This document shows, piece by piece, positions 34,461 to 43,897 of a DNA stretch of 64,000 bases (positions within the stretch are counted from its first letter, which is position 1; each line of letters begins with the position of its first letter). A model generated the notes under the pieces. The model did not search any database. It was not told where the DNA came from and worked only from the letters and a program-made list of their open reading frames with translations. The position numbers were made by a program, and so were the translations under genes. Source of the stretch: Tenrec ecaudatus (Eukaryota; Chordata; Mammalia; Afrosoricida; Tenrecidae); contig NC_134541.1 of assembly GCF_050624435.1 (NCBI RefSeq), positions 98,514,805 through 98,578,804 on the forward strand, in the 5' to 3' direction.

Positions 34461-35770
34461 ACCCAAGCACAGACTTCAGAGGGACACAGGGAGGAAGTGG
34501 TGTTGCATTGTGGGAATGGTAGTCAATGACATGAAACAAAATGTTGAACAAAAAACCAATGGTCTGCTCTGCCAACCTTCATCCAATTCACAAGAAAGAG
34601 CTTGTAATATGGCAGTGTGGCACCTACTTCCCAGGGCTGTAGTGAGAACGGGGTGAGTCACCACACGCACAGCTTCTGCCCCCGTGTCTGATGGCATCAC
34701 CGTCCTCACCACAGCACATTTTATCTCCTAGCTCTCCCAATCATACAGGATAGATGTGTTTACAATGTACAGAACAGGCATTGGAGTAGGTGGTGGATCC
34801 AGGATTTGAACTCTGATACATCATCTCACTCCTATGTCTGTGCAAATTAATTCTCCCTGTCTAGAGTTTGTTCAGATCTGCTGACGATTGCAGGTACCTG
34901 ATGCTGTGTCTTCTTATGTGACTCCAAATGACAGCCCTGCTTCATGTTTCCTTTTTCACTGGGTAGTAGAGGATGAGACAGCCATTGGGGTTGGAGCATT
35001 TTTCTTGAGAACTGAGGCTTAATTTCTGCCCGCGTGTCTGCTGCAAATTGACCTCCCTTCTATTTCTGTTCATCACTATTGCATTCGCCTCTTTTGCAGA
35101 GGCTCTCTGAGTGAAAATTAAAACAAGGGTTTGCAATTCAATGAGTATAGCCCCTGGGGAAAGTTCCACCCAGGTCCCACTTTAACTGGTTATTTGTGGG
35201 CCAGGAAGCAAACGACTTCCCCAGGAAGCTCTTTGGGCAGTTGTTGGGGGTTGGGGGATCTGTTGCCATGTGGTGCTTTGAGAGCTCTGGGGATCTGGAG
35301 AAGGTAGTGTAAGCAGCTTGCATCACACAGCAGTTTAGAGCACACCATTTTCAGCACCGTGGAAAGCACAGAAAATGACTTTGCTGCAGAAGCGGGATTC
35401 AGAATTTAGTAAAGCAAATAGCAAACCAAACTGCAGACTTACAGGGGAGCTCTGTGGTTGGGTCTCTTTGCAGAGTGCTTCCATAAAATGTTTGTTTAAA
35501 CAGCGGTGAGGCTGGGCTAGTCTGGGCTGATTTACTGGCTGCCATTAGCTGCTTGAAGGAGGAGATGGGGAACAGTAAGCTGAGATGCTTCAAAGTAAAC
35601 GTTAGCAATTTTTGCCATCAAAGATGAAGAAATGATTATGGGGAAATTTCTAAAACTCTGACGCAGATTATCAAAACAACCAAAGGATTCTGCACAACCC
35701 AAATTCAACCAGCCATCTCCAGAGCTCAACAGACACTGCTCCCTCTACTTGGGCTACTCTTGGGAGCCGC
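34461..35770. other. Single-copy DNA with possible MIR remnants
   Basis: 34610-34660 ('cacctacttcccagggctg') and 34800-34850 ('ccaggatttgaactctgat') look like MIR pieces but are short. The rest shows no gene. Confidence 0.35.
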
Positions 35771-35859
35771 ATTCCTGCCTGCCTCATCCTATGCACCACC
35801 ACACAGCTGTCAGTTTGTCCTAGTCCTTGCACGTTGCCATGATGCTGGGAATTTCCAAT

Positions 35860-36090
35860 GCTATCAGGGGAACACCTGGTGGGCAGGCTCCAGTGGCATT
35901 TCAAAGCTAAACAGACAAGGAAGCAAGAGCTGGTGATCTACTTCTGGCCAAATCAACCCCCTCTGCATCATATAGTCTAATCTGGAACGGGTCCTGGGGA
36001 TGGTGCAGGCCTGAGCAGCATCTTATCCCCTCTGGAATGGGCCACCATGAGTCAGAGGTTGAGTGCACAGTAGCCAACAACAACAAACAG
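35860..36090 (+). mobile_element. RTE-like fragment ending in an AAC tail
   Basis: 'gagctggtgatctacttctgg', 'ccaccatgagtcagaggttg' and 'gccaacaacaacaaac' suggest RTE-related non-coding sequence. Which part is unclear. Confidence 0.35.
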
Positions 36091-36271
36091 AAATAAACAC
36101 AAAACATGGTCTCTTTAACCAGAAATACACTTAAAGCCAGGTTGGTTGATGAGACTGAGACAAGTAACCCCGTATTTCCTTTCAGAGCAATGGTTCAGAA
36201 TGAGCCAATCCAGTGTTACACTAACTTTACAGAATATAATGATCTTAAGTAGTAGGGATCAACTGTATAAG

Positions 36272-36350
36272 GGGGCTTCAGAAAGTTTGTAGAAAAACAG
36301 AATTAAGAAATAATGGAATTTTTCCATGGATTTTTTTGTAGCCCACCCCA
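36272..36350. mobile_element. Short palindromic MITE-like element
   Basis: Begins 'ggggcttcagaaagtttgtag' and near its right end reads 'ccatggatttttttgtagccc', an imperfect terminal inversion. Resembles mariner-type MITEs; related copies at 41234 and 52324. Confidence 0.55.
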
Positions 36351-36467
36351 ATCCCCCACCCCCAATATCTCTTACAGGTTCTCTGTTTTGATGTTATTGA
36401 GTCCAGTTATTGCTAGAATTCTTCCCCACCCCTCAAACTGCGCATTGTAAATGTTCACTTGTGGAAG

Positions 36468-36645
36468 GAGCCCGGAGGGAACAGTGGTTACGCACCATCT
36501 GCTAACTGAAAGGCCAGTGATTGGAACTGACTAGTAGTGACCCACTTCTGAAGAGATTACAGTCTAGGAAACCTGACGGGCAGTTCTACTATGTCCTACA
36601 GGATTGTTAGGAATCAGGATCCACTTGATGTTACCTAATCAGGTT
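36468..36645 (+). mobile_element. AfroSINE
   Basis: 'gagcccggagggaacagtgg', 'ctaactgaaaggccagtgat', 'gggcagttctactatgtcc' give a diverged full-length copy. Confidence 0.75.
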
Positions 36646-38089
36646 GACATGCATGTAAGCTCACTTGGAAAGAGAGTTTTCTTTGTTATGTTAATGAGAC
36701 CATTTCCATGTAGAAGGTGTCTTGAGCCAATCACCTTTGAGATGCAAAAGTTGCAGATGAGGCTCTGAGAAGAAAATGCAGATGGGGGGTGGGGATTGGA
36801 GTGGGGGTAGAGACAGATGCCAGGACACTTGAAGGTCACCAAGGAACTGAGGGACAGAAGCAGAAAAGGGACAAGACCTTCTCCCAGAGCTGGCAGGGAG
36901 AGAAATCCTTTCCCTGGAGGATGCCCACCCCTAAACTGTGAGAAACCAATTCCCTGTCCACTCAAGCTTCCACTTGTTTCTGTTACAGCAGCACCAAGAC
37001 ACAAAGACGAGTCCAGGCTGCTGCAGTCCATTTGGAATAGCGTCAGAGGCCATGCTGATGGTGTGGATGAAAGGGTTGATTAAAGATTTCTGGAATCCTC
37101 ATTCACGATTATTCTCTGCACATGTTTACCCTTCCCAGGGTGAAAGCTTTGCCAAAGCCCATTCACCACACACTTTTCTCATGATTTCACTTTTACGTGG
37201 TCTTCCAGAACAGGCTTACGTACCTCCCTCAACCCTATTTATGCTCCGCTCCTTTAAGTTCACACATGCTTTCCTGATCATGCGGAGCAGCATTTTAAGG
37301 ACAAACCTGCTGGAACTGTCGGCAGAATTCCAGGAAGGAAAAATGGGCATTTTTCCAAACAGTGCCAATGGTTCTAGTCCAGAAATATTTCGAAAGACAT
37401 TTAAAAAAAATCCTCTCTCTTTTGACTTATGACTTTCCTGTTGTGCTTCTGTTAGGCAGATAGGCAGGGATGGATGCAATGCGCCGCCCTTTGTTCTCGT
37501 GCTTGGCTCTCTTGGGCATGCGTCAATGGACATCCCATCCCTGCCTATCTGCCTAACACTTCTATGGTTAGAGATGTGGAGGACTTTGCACTCTATCTCT
37601 GTGGAGAGCTCCCGGATTGGGGAAGGTTGCGAGGAAAGACGGTTCTGAGTGAGGGTTTCAGTCTGGGTAGCAGGTTAGCAAGTGAAGCCTTATCAAAGGT
37701 GTTTAGCAGGTGAGGAGAGAAGACTGTTCTTTCCTGGGGAGATAAGTCACCCCAGAGTCTCCCAGAATTTTCTAGAAGCAATTGAAAATGCCTGCTCAGA
37801 GTGGGAAAAAGAAGTACCCTGTGAGTGGGAAACTGGGGCAAATGCCCCCACTGGAGCTCAGGAGGAGGTCTGCAGTTTCAGATTCTTTCGAGCAGCAAGA
37901 GTGGCTCTAGGCTGCAGGCATGAAGTTTAAAAAAGGAGGCAAAGCTTATTTATAGTCGGTCAGCTCATGAGCCTTTCTCCTTTCCCTTCACGAAGGCAAG
38001 GAGGGGGCAGCTTCGCTGTGACTCCTGCCCCTGTTCAAGGCTTTCCTCAGAAGTTACAAAAGGCAGGAAACAGCTACCTTCCTGTAACC
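36646..38089. other. Single-copy DNA with a perfect inverted repeat
   Basis: The longest open frame (36938-37432 plus, 164 codons) overlaps antisense frames and carries no recognised domain. The inverted repeat at 37451-37557 is entered separately. Confidence 0.4.
37451..37557. repeat. Perfect 23-bp inverted repeat with 61-bp spacer
   Basis: Left arm 37451-37473 starts 'gttaggcagataggc'; right arm 37535-37557 ends 'gcctatctgcctaac'. All 23 positions pair. The spacer is GC-richer and holds 'atgcaatgcgcc' and 'gggcatgcgtcaat'. No flanking transposon ends seen. Confidence 0.9.
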
Positions 38090-38830
38090 AGGATGTGTGC
38101 TCATTACAAAAACAGAATTCACATAGCACTGAGACATATAGCGAGGAGAGAAAAACCTTCCAAACTCCTAATGCTCAGAGATGACTGCTACTCACATCTG
38201 GGTAATGTTCTGGATATGTCTAAACACACACATGCTCACATATACATACTCACCCACACAGGAACACACACGCACTCACATCCATATATTTACATACCAT
38301 CACACATATGCTCACACACAATCTCATACACTAATACATATCACAGTAAACACATGCACACTCACACACACTCATGCACATACACTAACAGACTCACACT
38401 CTCTCACACATTCACTTACACTAAAGCAGAGGTTGACAATGGTCACACTTATGCACACACACATTCCCGTTCACAATAGTGCATACTCAAACACACGGTC
38501 CCACACAGTCGTACTCTCACACAAAGATGCACACTCATTAACTCACTGGCTTGGGATCCCATCACACATCTTCTCTTGTTCTGGAGCCTCCCCCTCCCCC
38601 ACCTCAGAGTTATGCCACGGTCCTCTTTCTGGGTCAACATATTTAGAAATAGCTCATCAATTTTAATGGCTGCTTAAAATTCTACCCTGCGCTTAAAATG
38701 TAAAATACTCTTGGTGAGCATTTAGGTTGATTTCAATGTTCAGACTGTTACAATGAAAATTCTTTGGTTACATCTTGATCCACATGTATACTTTGTTTCT
38801 TATTTAAAAATATCCTTAAAAAATACTAAG
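38090..38830. mobile_element. Probable old L1 3' sequence split by a CA-rich tract
   Basis: 38660-38830 ('aatggctgcttaaaattct', 'gagcatttaggttgatttc') resembles old mammalian L1 3'UTR. 38220-38540 is a degenerate (CA)n stretch interrupted by 'ctcaca', 'tgcaca' units. Confidence 0.4.
38220..38540 (+). repeat. Degenerate CA-rich tract
   Basis: Around 300 bp of 'acacac', 'ctcaca', 'atgcaca' motifs. Open frames give His/Thr-rich strings and are not genes. Confidence 0.8.
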
Positions 38831-39182
38831 TTAGTATAGTCCTTGTGAGAGGTTCAGAGGACACTTCTGAACCCCAGGTGCGTTTTCCTCCAATGGAAAT
38901 GATATCCAAAGGGCAGCTGGAGTTAGTGCTGCCTAGACCTGCTTGTTTCAGTGGCTCCAGGAAGGACACAGATGAAAAGTTTAAGTTCTTGAGCTGTCTC
39001 TGGCCTATTGGACTAGTGCCCTTGGGGACTGGGATGGAGGCCCCCGGAATGGATGGGGAAGGAAGGGTGAAGAGAAGGAAGAAGAAGCTGTGGTCCTGTA
39101 TAGAACATCAGGGCCACAAGCAAATGTCTTCAAGGGCGCAGAGACCCAGGCTGTGACACCTGCCCCTGTTCAAGGCATTCCT

Positions 39183-39186
<4 letters not shown>
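38831..39186. other. Single-copy DNA, no gene seen
   Basis: A 103-codon plus-strand frame (38845-39156) is basic near its end (RRKKK) but has no recognised similarity. Confidence 0.3.
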
Positions 39187-39221
<35 letters not shown>

Positions 39222-39261
39222 TATATATATATTATATATTGTATATATAATATATATAATA
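39187..39261 (+). repeat. (AC)n followed by (AT)n
   Basis: Around 16 AC units followed by ~40 bp of alternating AT with interruptions. Confidence 0.95.
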
Positions 39262-39304
39262 TTCACAACATAGTCATCCAGGAAAGTGCTGTGTTCTAGG
39301 AAGA

Positions 39305-39395
39305 CTCACCAGTCTTTGGAGGTCTGATAAGGCTTCCTGGAGGAGGCTACCTCTAATCTGAGTGCTTTGAGGCTTTAGAAATTGGTCAGGTTATG
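39305..39395 (-). mobile_element. L2 LINE remnant
   Basis: 'gataaggcttcctggaggagg' is the reversed form of the well-known L2 stretch seen in sense orientation at 53170. Confidence 0.6.
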
Positions 39396-39404
39396 AGAAA
39401 GGGA

Positions 39405-39560
39405 AGGGTCCTGTTGCTGTTGTTAGGTGCTGTCGGGTCAGTTCTGACTCACAGCTGCACTGTGTACAATATAATGAAGCACTGTCAGCCCTTCAGCACC
39501 CTCAGAATTGTTCTTAGCTTTGAGCTCATTGTTGTAGACACTGTCAAGGGTCTTCTTCTT
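39405..39560 (-). mobile_element. RTE LINE 3' end, antisense
   Basis: 'gctgttgttaggtgctgtcg', 'ttctgactcacagctgcac', 'aatgaagcactgtcagccc'. Confidence 0.75.
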
Positions 39561-39637
39561 CCTTGGGAATTGGGAAAAATTGCTATAAAAGCCAGAATGT
39601 GAGAAAGACATGTTCCTTGTCCTCACTGAGGGCCCCA

Positions 39638-39830
39638 TCTAGATGTATAAAGCACTGTTAGGGTAAGTGTTGGACTTCTAACTGCAAGGTTGTTGGTTCA
39701 AACCCACCAGCCTCTCTACAGGAAAGAGATGAGGCTGTCTATTCCCGAAAAGATTGACAGTCTCAGAATCCTTTAAAGGGTCACTCTGAGTTAGAATGGA
39801 CACAATGGCAGTGGGTTTGGGTTTGGGAAG
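39638..39830 (+). mobile_element. AfroSINE
   Basis: 'gcaaggttgttggttcaaac' is a well-preserved box-B-like segment; end 'ggcagtgggtttgggtttgg'. Confidence 0.85.
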
Positions 39831-39869
39831 TATGATGACAATAGGGACTGTTACCTAGCCCAAGTAAAT

Positions 39870-40425
39870 TCTTACCTGTGGAGTTGGGTCTGATTCATGG
39901 CTACCCCTGTGTTGAAGAGTAGAGGGAAGCGCCCTAGGGTCTTCATGCCAGGACCTTTTTGAAGGGGAGTCCATGTGGTACAGTGAATTATTGGCCTGCT
40001 AACCTTACCAGCCACTCCACAGGAGATAAGTGAGGCAGTCTGCTCCCAGAAATATTTATAGTCTTGAAAACCCTGCAGGACAGTTCTACTCCGTTCTCCA
40101 GGCTCAATATGAGTTGCCATCAACTCTGTGGCAGTGGGTTAATTTTTGTGTTGTGAATTTTTGGAAGCAGATTGCCAGGCCTTTCTTTCTGAGACTTCTC
40201 TGGGAGGGTTTATACAATCCAGAGGCTCTTGGAGAAGACTTTTGTAAAGTCCATTGCCATCCAGAGTAGAACTGCTCCTCAGGATTTCTGGGGCTGTAAA
40301 TCTTTATGGGAGCAGACCGTTTCATCTTTCTACCCCAGAGTAGTTGGTGGATTTGAACTACCTACCGTTGGTAAGCAGATCAATACTTTAACACACTGTG
40401 CCATCAGGTGCTCTGGGGACATGCT
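39870..40425. mobile_element. Cluster of at least three AfroSINE pieces, mixed orientation
   Basis: About 39967-40140 is forward ('gagtccatgtggtacagtg' ... 'ctgtggcagtgggtt'). 40150-40200 is a reverse variant ('ggaagcagattgccaggcc'). 40250-40420 is reverse ('gagtagaactgctcctcag' ... 'gccatcaggtgctctgg'). Confidence 0.7.
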
Positions 40426-40830
40426 TAGATTCTGACAATACTTCCTGAGACCTGTTATCCTCCCGAAGGACACTTATTTCCTCTTGTCCTTGGGGACCAA
40501 AAGGACTTTCCCTGTAAATCAGGAAACAATAAACTGTTTTCTGCGTCAGAGGCCAGTAGCGTTGTCATTAAAGGTGCTTCATCTTCCTGTGGCCAAGATA
40601 GTAATTGAAGTAATTTGCAGGAAGAGAAGCAGAATTCGGTCAGGTGAATGAAGGCAGGCGTGCTCTGCAATGATTCCTGGTTTTACAGGATTATTGAAAG
40701 AAGGGCACTGGGAGAGGAAATTGAATGCCCTTAGAGCTTTTTTGACTCACGATTCATAACCTCAATGTTCCAGGACTTCAAAAGACTCCCTCCCCTGTCT
40801 ATTGTGGTTTCTGAAATTTCTCACACTCAT
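40426..40830. other. Single-copy DNA, no gene seen
   Basis: No coding or repeat signal recognised. Confidence 0.3.
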
Positions 40831-40834
40831 CTTT

Positions 40835-41025
40835 GGCACAGTGGTTTAAGTGTTGAGTTACTAATCACAAGATCACTGGTTCAAAGCCACTCACAGGTCC
40901 AAGGGAGAAAGATGAGGCAACCCTCTCCCATAAAGATGGCTCTTAAGGAACAGCTCTACTCTGTCCTACTGGGTCCTGTGAGTTGGAATCACTGGAAGGC
41001 AGTAGGTTTAATTTATGGTGGGAGT
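40835..41025 (+). mobile_element. AfroSINE
   Basis: 'ggcacagtggtttaagtgtt', 'aagatcactggttcaaagcc', 'gtgagttggaatcactgg'. Confidence 0.85.
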
Positions 41026-41035
41026 CTGGCTTAAA

Positions 41036-41222
41036 GGGTCTCTGGTGGTGAAATGGTTAAGTTCTCAGTATGCTAACTGAAAGTTGGGTGGTTTGAACCC
41101 AGTAGTGTCTCTACATGGGGATAAATCTGGCAGCTTGCTCCTGGAAACCAATGGGACAGTTCTGCTGCCAGTGAGTCTTCATGACTTGGAATGCACTCAA
41201 TGGCACACAACCAGTCTTGCTT
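41036..41222 (+). mobile_element. AfroSINE, directly behind the previous one
   Basis: 'gggtctctggtggtgaaatgg', 'gtatgctaactgaaagttgg', 'gggacagttctgctgccag'. Same orientation as its neighbour with ~10 bp between. Confidence 0.85.
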
Positions 41223-41233
41223 AGGGCAACATC

Positions 41234-41335
41234 AGGAATATAGAGAAGGGTTCCAAAAAGTGCTTGGAAAACTTCCACTGCCTTTTGATTTCATTTTTCC
41301 CACAAACTTTTTGAAACTTTTCAGGCAGCATTATT
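41234..41335. mobile_element. Short palindromic MITE-like element
   Basis: 'ggttccaaaaagtgcttgg' at the left and 'cacaaactttttgaaactt' at the right are near-complementary. Confidence 0.5.
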
Positions 41336-41499
41336 TGGGCTGTTGTTCATTTAAAAATATCTGGAAGCTTCTAGAAGGTACATTCCTGTCCCTACTTTAG
41401 GCTAGTGGTTATAAACACTGAAGCATCCATTGATTATCAACCCCCACTTCAGCCCCCTCCATTTCCTGTTTCCTCAGAGGATTAAGATATATCCAAGTG

Positions 41500-42121
41500 A
41501 TTAGGGCATCAGCGGTCTAACTAAGACAAACCCAGCTCCCCTCTCAGTGATTCTACACAAAGTGGGGAAGTCCTGACTGTCCTAGGGCCCTACATGGGGC
41601 TGCGGGAGCACCTCTTCCCCCACTCCCCTCACCTGTTTCAGTGCTACATCCAGCACAAGGCAGGTATACCAGTGAACTCCAGTGCTCCACACTGCTGTGG
41701 GAACAATCACCTGGTCTCCTCTGTAATCTTGCCTTCAAGGGATAATTCTGCCTTCTATATATGGTGTTCCACATCAAGGAGGGTACACCCACATGCCCTC
41801 TGCAGCACTCCAGTTTCAGGGGGAAACACCACATACCACCCGAGGCACTCCAAACACTGAGACAAACCACTACATCTTACTTAGAGATCAGCCAGTGGGA
41901 CACCTCCCTTGTGGGCCCATAACCACTGGACCAGCATCCCATGAGAGGACTATGCAACTCACATTCCACATAACAGAATACTGGTCGGCTAGGGTAAGAG
42001 TGAAACCACAGAAAGATACAGCTGTAGCCTAGCCTCCCAGTGCAGCTACCTGCAGGTAGCTCATAGAAGCACTCATATGAGTCCCCCAGGAGAGAGCAGT
42101 ACTCTTCGACTCTGGAAGATG
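41500..42121 (+). mobile_element. L1 5'UTR
   Basis: Precedes the ORF1 remnant and has no stop-free frame of note. Text such as 'ccctacatggggctgcgggag' and 'ccctctgcagcactccag' is GC-richer than the L1 body. The left limit is uncertain; it starts somewhere after the MITE-like element. Confidence 0.6.
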
Positions 42122-43363
42122 ATGCCGGGCTCCTCTAAAACAACACATAAACAGCAACTAGGCCCAATGAAAAATCAGGAGAAACAGAAGAAAATGCCAG
42201 AAGAAGTCATGAACTTAACGATGTACACAGAAGAAGCAGATATTGACCTGCCACAGGAAGAAATTTTCAGAACACTTATTGGAGTCATACAGGATATGAG
42301 GGAAGCAATACAGAAAAAGGATGAAATGATAGAGGAGATAAAGGCATTCACCAAAGGGAAATACAAGGCCTAAGGGATGAAATAAAACCTACTGGCAAAC
42401 TAACAGATTTTGCAAACAGACTTGAGGAGGCAGAGAATTGCATCTGTGCCTTAGAGGATAACCAAGCGGTCCTCAACAAGTGGGAATAGCAGTCAAATAA
42501 GACAATCAAGAAGCTGAAGAAAACCTGAGAGCCATGTCTCATGCTATGAATAGGAACAATATTAGAGTAATTGGACTACCGGAACAAGACACAGCAAAGA
42601 AGTCAACAGCAATGTCTGATGCTATGAATAGGAACAATATTAGAATAACTGGACTACCGGAACAAGACACAGCAAAGAAGTCAACAGCAATGTCTCATGC
42701 TATGAATAGGAACCATATTAGAATAACTGGACTACCGGAACAAGACACAGCAAAGAAGTCAACAGCAATGTCTCATGCTATGAATAGGAACAATATTAGA
42801 ATAACTGGACTACCGGAACAAGACACAACAAAGAAGTCAACAGCAATGTCTCATGCTATGAATAGGAACAATATTAGAATAACTGGACTACCGGAACAAG
42901 ACACAACAAAGAAGTCAACAGCAATGTCTCATGCTATGAATAGGAACAATATTAGAATAACTGGACTACCGGAACAAGACACAACAAAGAAGTCAACAGC
43001 AAAAATAGCGAGGGAATTCTTAGAGGAAAACTCCCCCAGCTTAATAAATGAAAATAAGGCAACTATTCAGGAGGCTGAAAGAACACCAGCCAGACTGAAT
43101 CCCAAGAAGTCACCAAGAGATATAATAGTGAAATTATCCAACAATGAGAAAAAGGAGATCATAAGAGCAGCTAGGGAAAAACAAATAGTCACTTATCCAG
43201 ATACACACATAAGAGTATGTACAGACCTCTCAGTGGACACAATGAAGAAGAGGAGAGAATGGAGTAACATATTCTAAAAACTGAAGGAAAACAACATAAA
43301 CCCAAGAACACTTTACCTGGCCAAATTTCTATTAAGATAGATGGAGAAGTAAGAGTCTTCCCA
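42122..43363 (+). pseudogene. L1 ORF1 (RNA-binding protein) pseudogene with internal amplification
   Basis: ORF1 of L1 encodes a trimeric nucleic-acid-binding protein (coiled coil, RRM, C-terminal domain) that coats L1 RNA. Here the start at 42122 gives 'MPGSSKTTHKQQLGPMKNQE' and a charged helical stretch, then a frameshift leads to a stop at 42371-42373. A second frame continues the coiled-coil text (near 42373-42487) and ends in a stop. The third frame, open from 42534 to 43277, holds six copies of a 26-residue unit that begins in the RRM ('NNIRITGLPEQDT'), followed by 'KIAREFLEEN' and a C-terminal-domain-like segment ('PRDIIVKLSNNEKKEI', 'MKKRREWSNIF'). Family ORF1p is roughly 300-370 residues with one copy of that segment. 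Downstream fragments to ~43363 are broken by stops. It cannot encode a normal ORF1p. Confidence 0.85.
42534..43001 (+). repeat. 78-bp tandem repeat, six in-frame copies, inside L1 ORF1
   Basis: Units start at 42534, 42612, 42690, 42768, 42846 and 42924. Each translates to 26 residues around 'MNRNNIRITGLPEQDT'. Units 1-3 carry 'acacagcaaag' and private changes (unit 1 'gagtaattgg', unit 2 'tctgatgc', unit 3 'aaccatatt'); units 4-6 are identical and carry 'acacaacaaag'. This order implies stepwise expansion with the right-hand units the youngest. Confidence 0.97.
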
Positions 43364-43562
43364 GACAAGGAAAAACTCAAAGAATACATAAAAAGAAGCC
43401 CAGCCCTTCAAAAGATCCTTGCCAATCCAGTATGGGCAGAATATCAACACTCACCGAATGCAAATAAGAGACCATCACAGAGAACAACTCCACCCACAGG
43501 GCAACAAAGAGAAAACAGCCCCCAAGATAGCATTGGCTCCATAGTGAAAGAAGGCAAGAATG

Positions 43563-43563
<1 letters not shown>

Positions 43564-43600
<37 letters not shown>
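43564..43600 (+). repeat. (AC)n microsatellite between L1 ORF1 and ORF2
   Basis: About 18 AC units in the L1 inter-ORF region. Confidence 0.95.
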
Positions 43601-43601
<1 letters not shown>

Positions 43602-43650
43602 AAACTGATAAGATAGGTAGGAAAACACTCAACGCAAATGGTACAGAATG

Positions 43651-43862
43651 ACATCACAGAGTCCACAGATGGATGTAGTAATACTGAATATAAATGGCCT
43701 AAACTCAGGCATTAAAAGGCAGAGGAAATGTTTTGAAAATGATGATGGCAACAAATGTATTTGACACAATGACTGTATGTGTGAATTGTGATGAGTTGTA
43801 TGAGCCCCCAATAAAATGATTTTAAAAAGATAGATAGCTAGATAAATAAATAAACAAACAAA

Positions 43863-43897
<35 letters not shown>

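Noticed and set aside
36938-37432. 164-codon plus-strand frame
   Set aside because: No recognisable domain and overlapped by antisense frames; chance length is plausible.
37967-38666. His/Thr/Ser-rich frames of 161-170 codons
   Set aside because: They translate a degenerate CA-rich simple repeat.
42534-43001. CRISPR-like array
   Set aside because: Units are contiguous 78-bp tandem repeats without unique spacers, in a mammalian L1.
42534-43277. A 247-codon open frame with repeated 26-residue units as a novel host repeat protein
   Set aside because: Its downstream part and both flanks are L1 ORF1 sequence, and L1 ORF2 follows.
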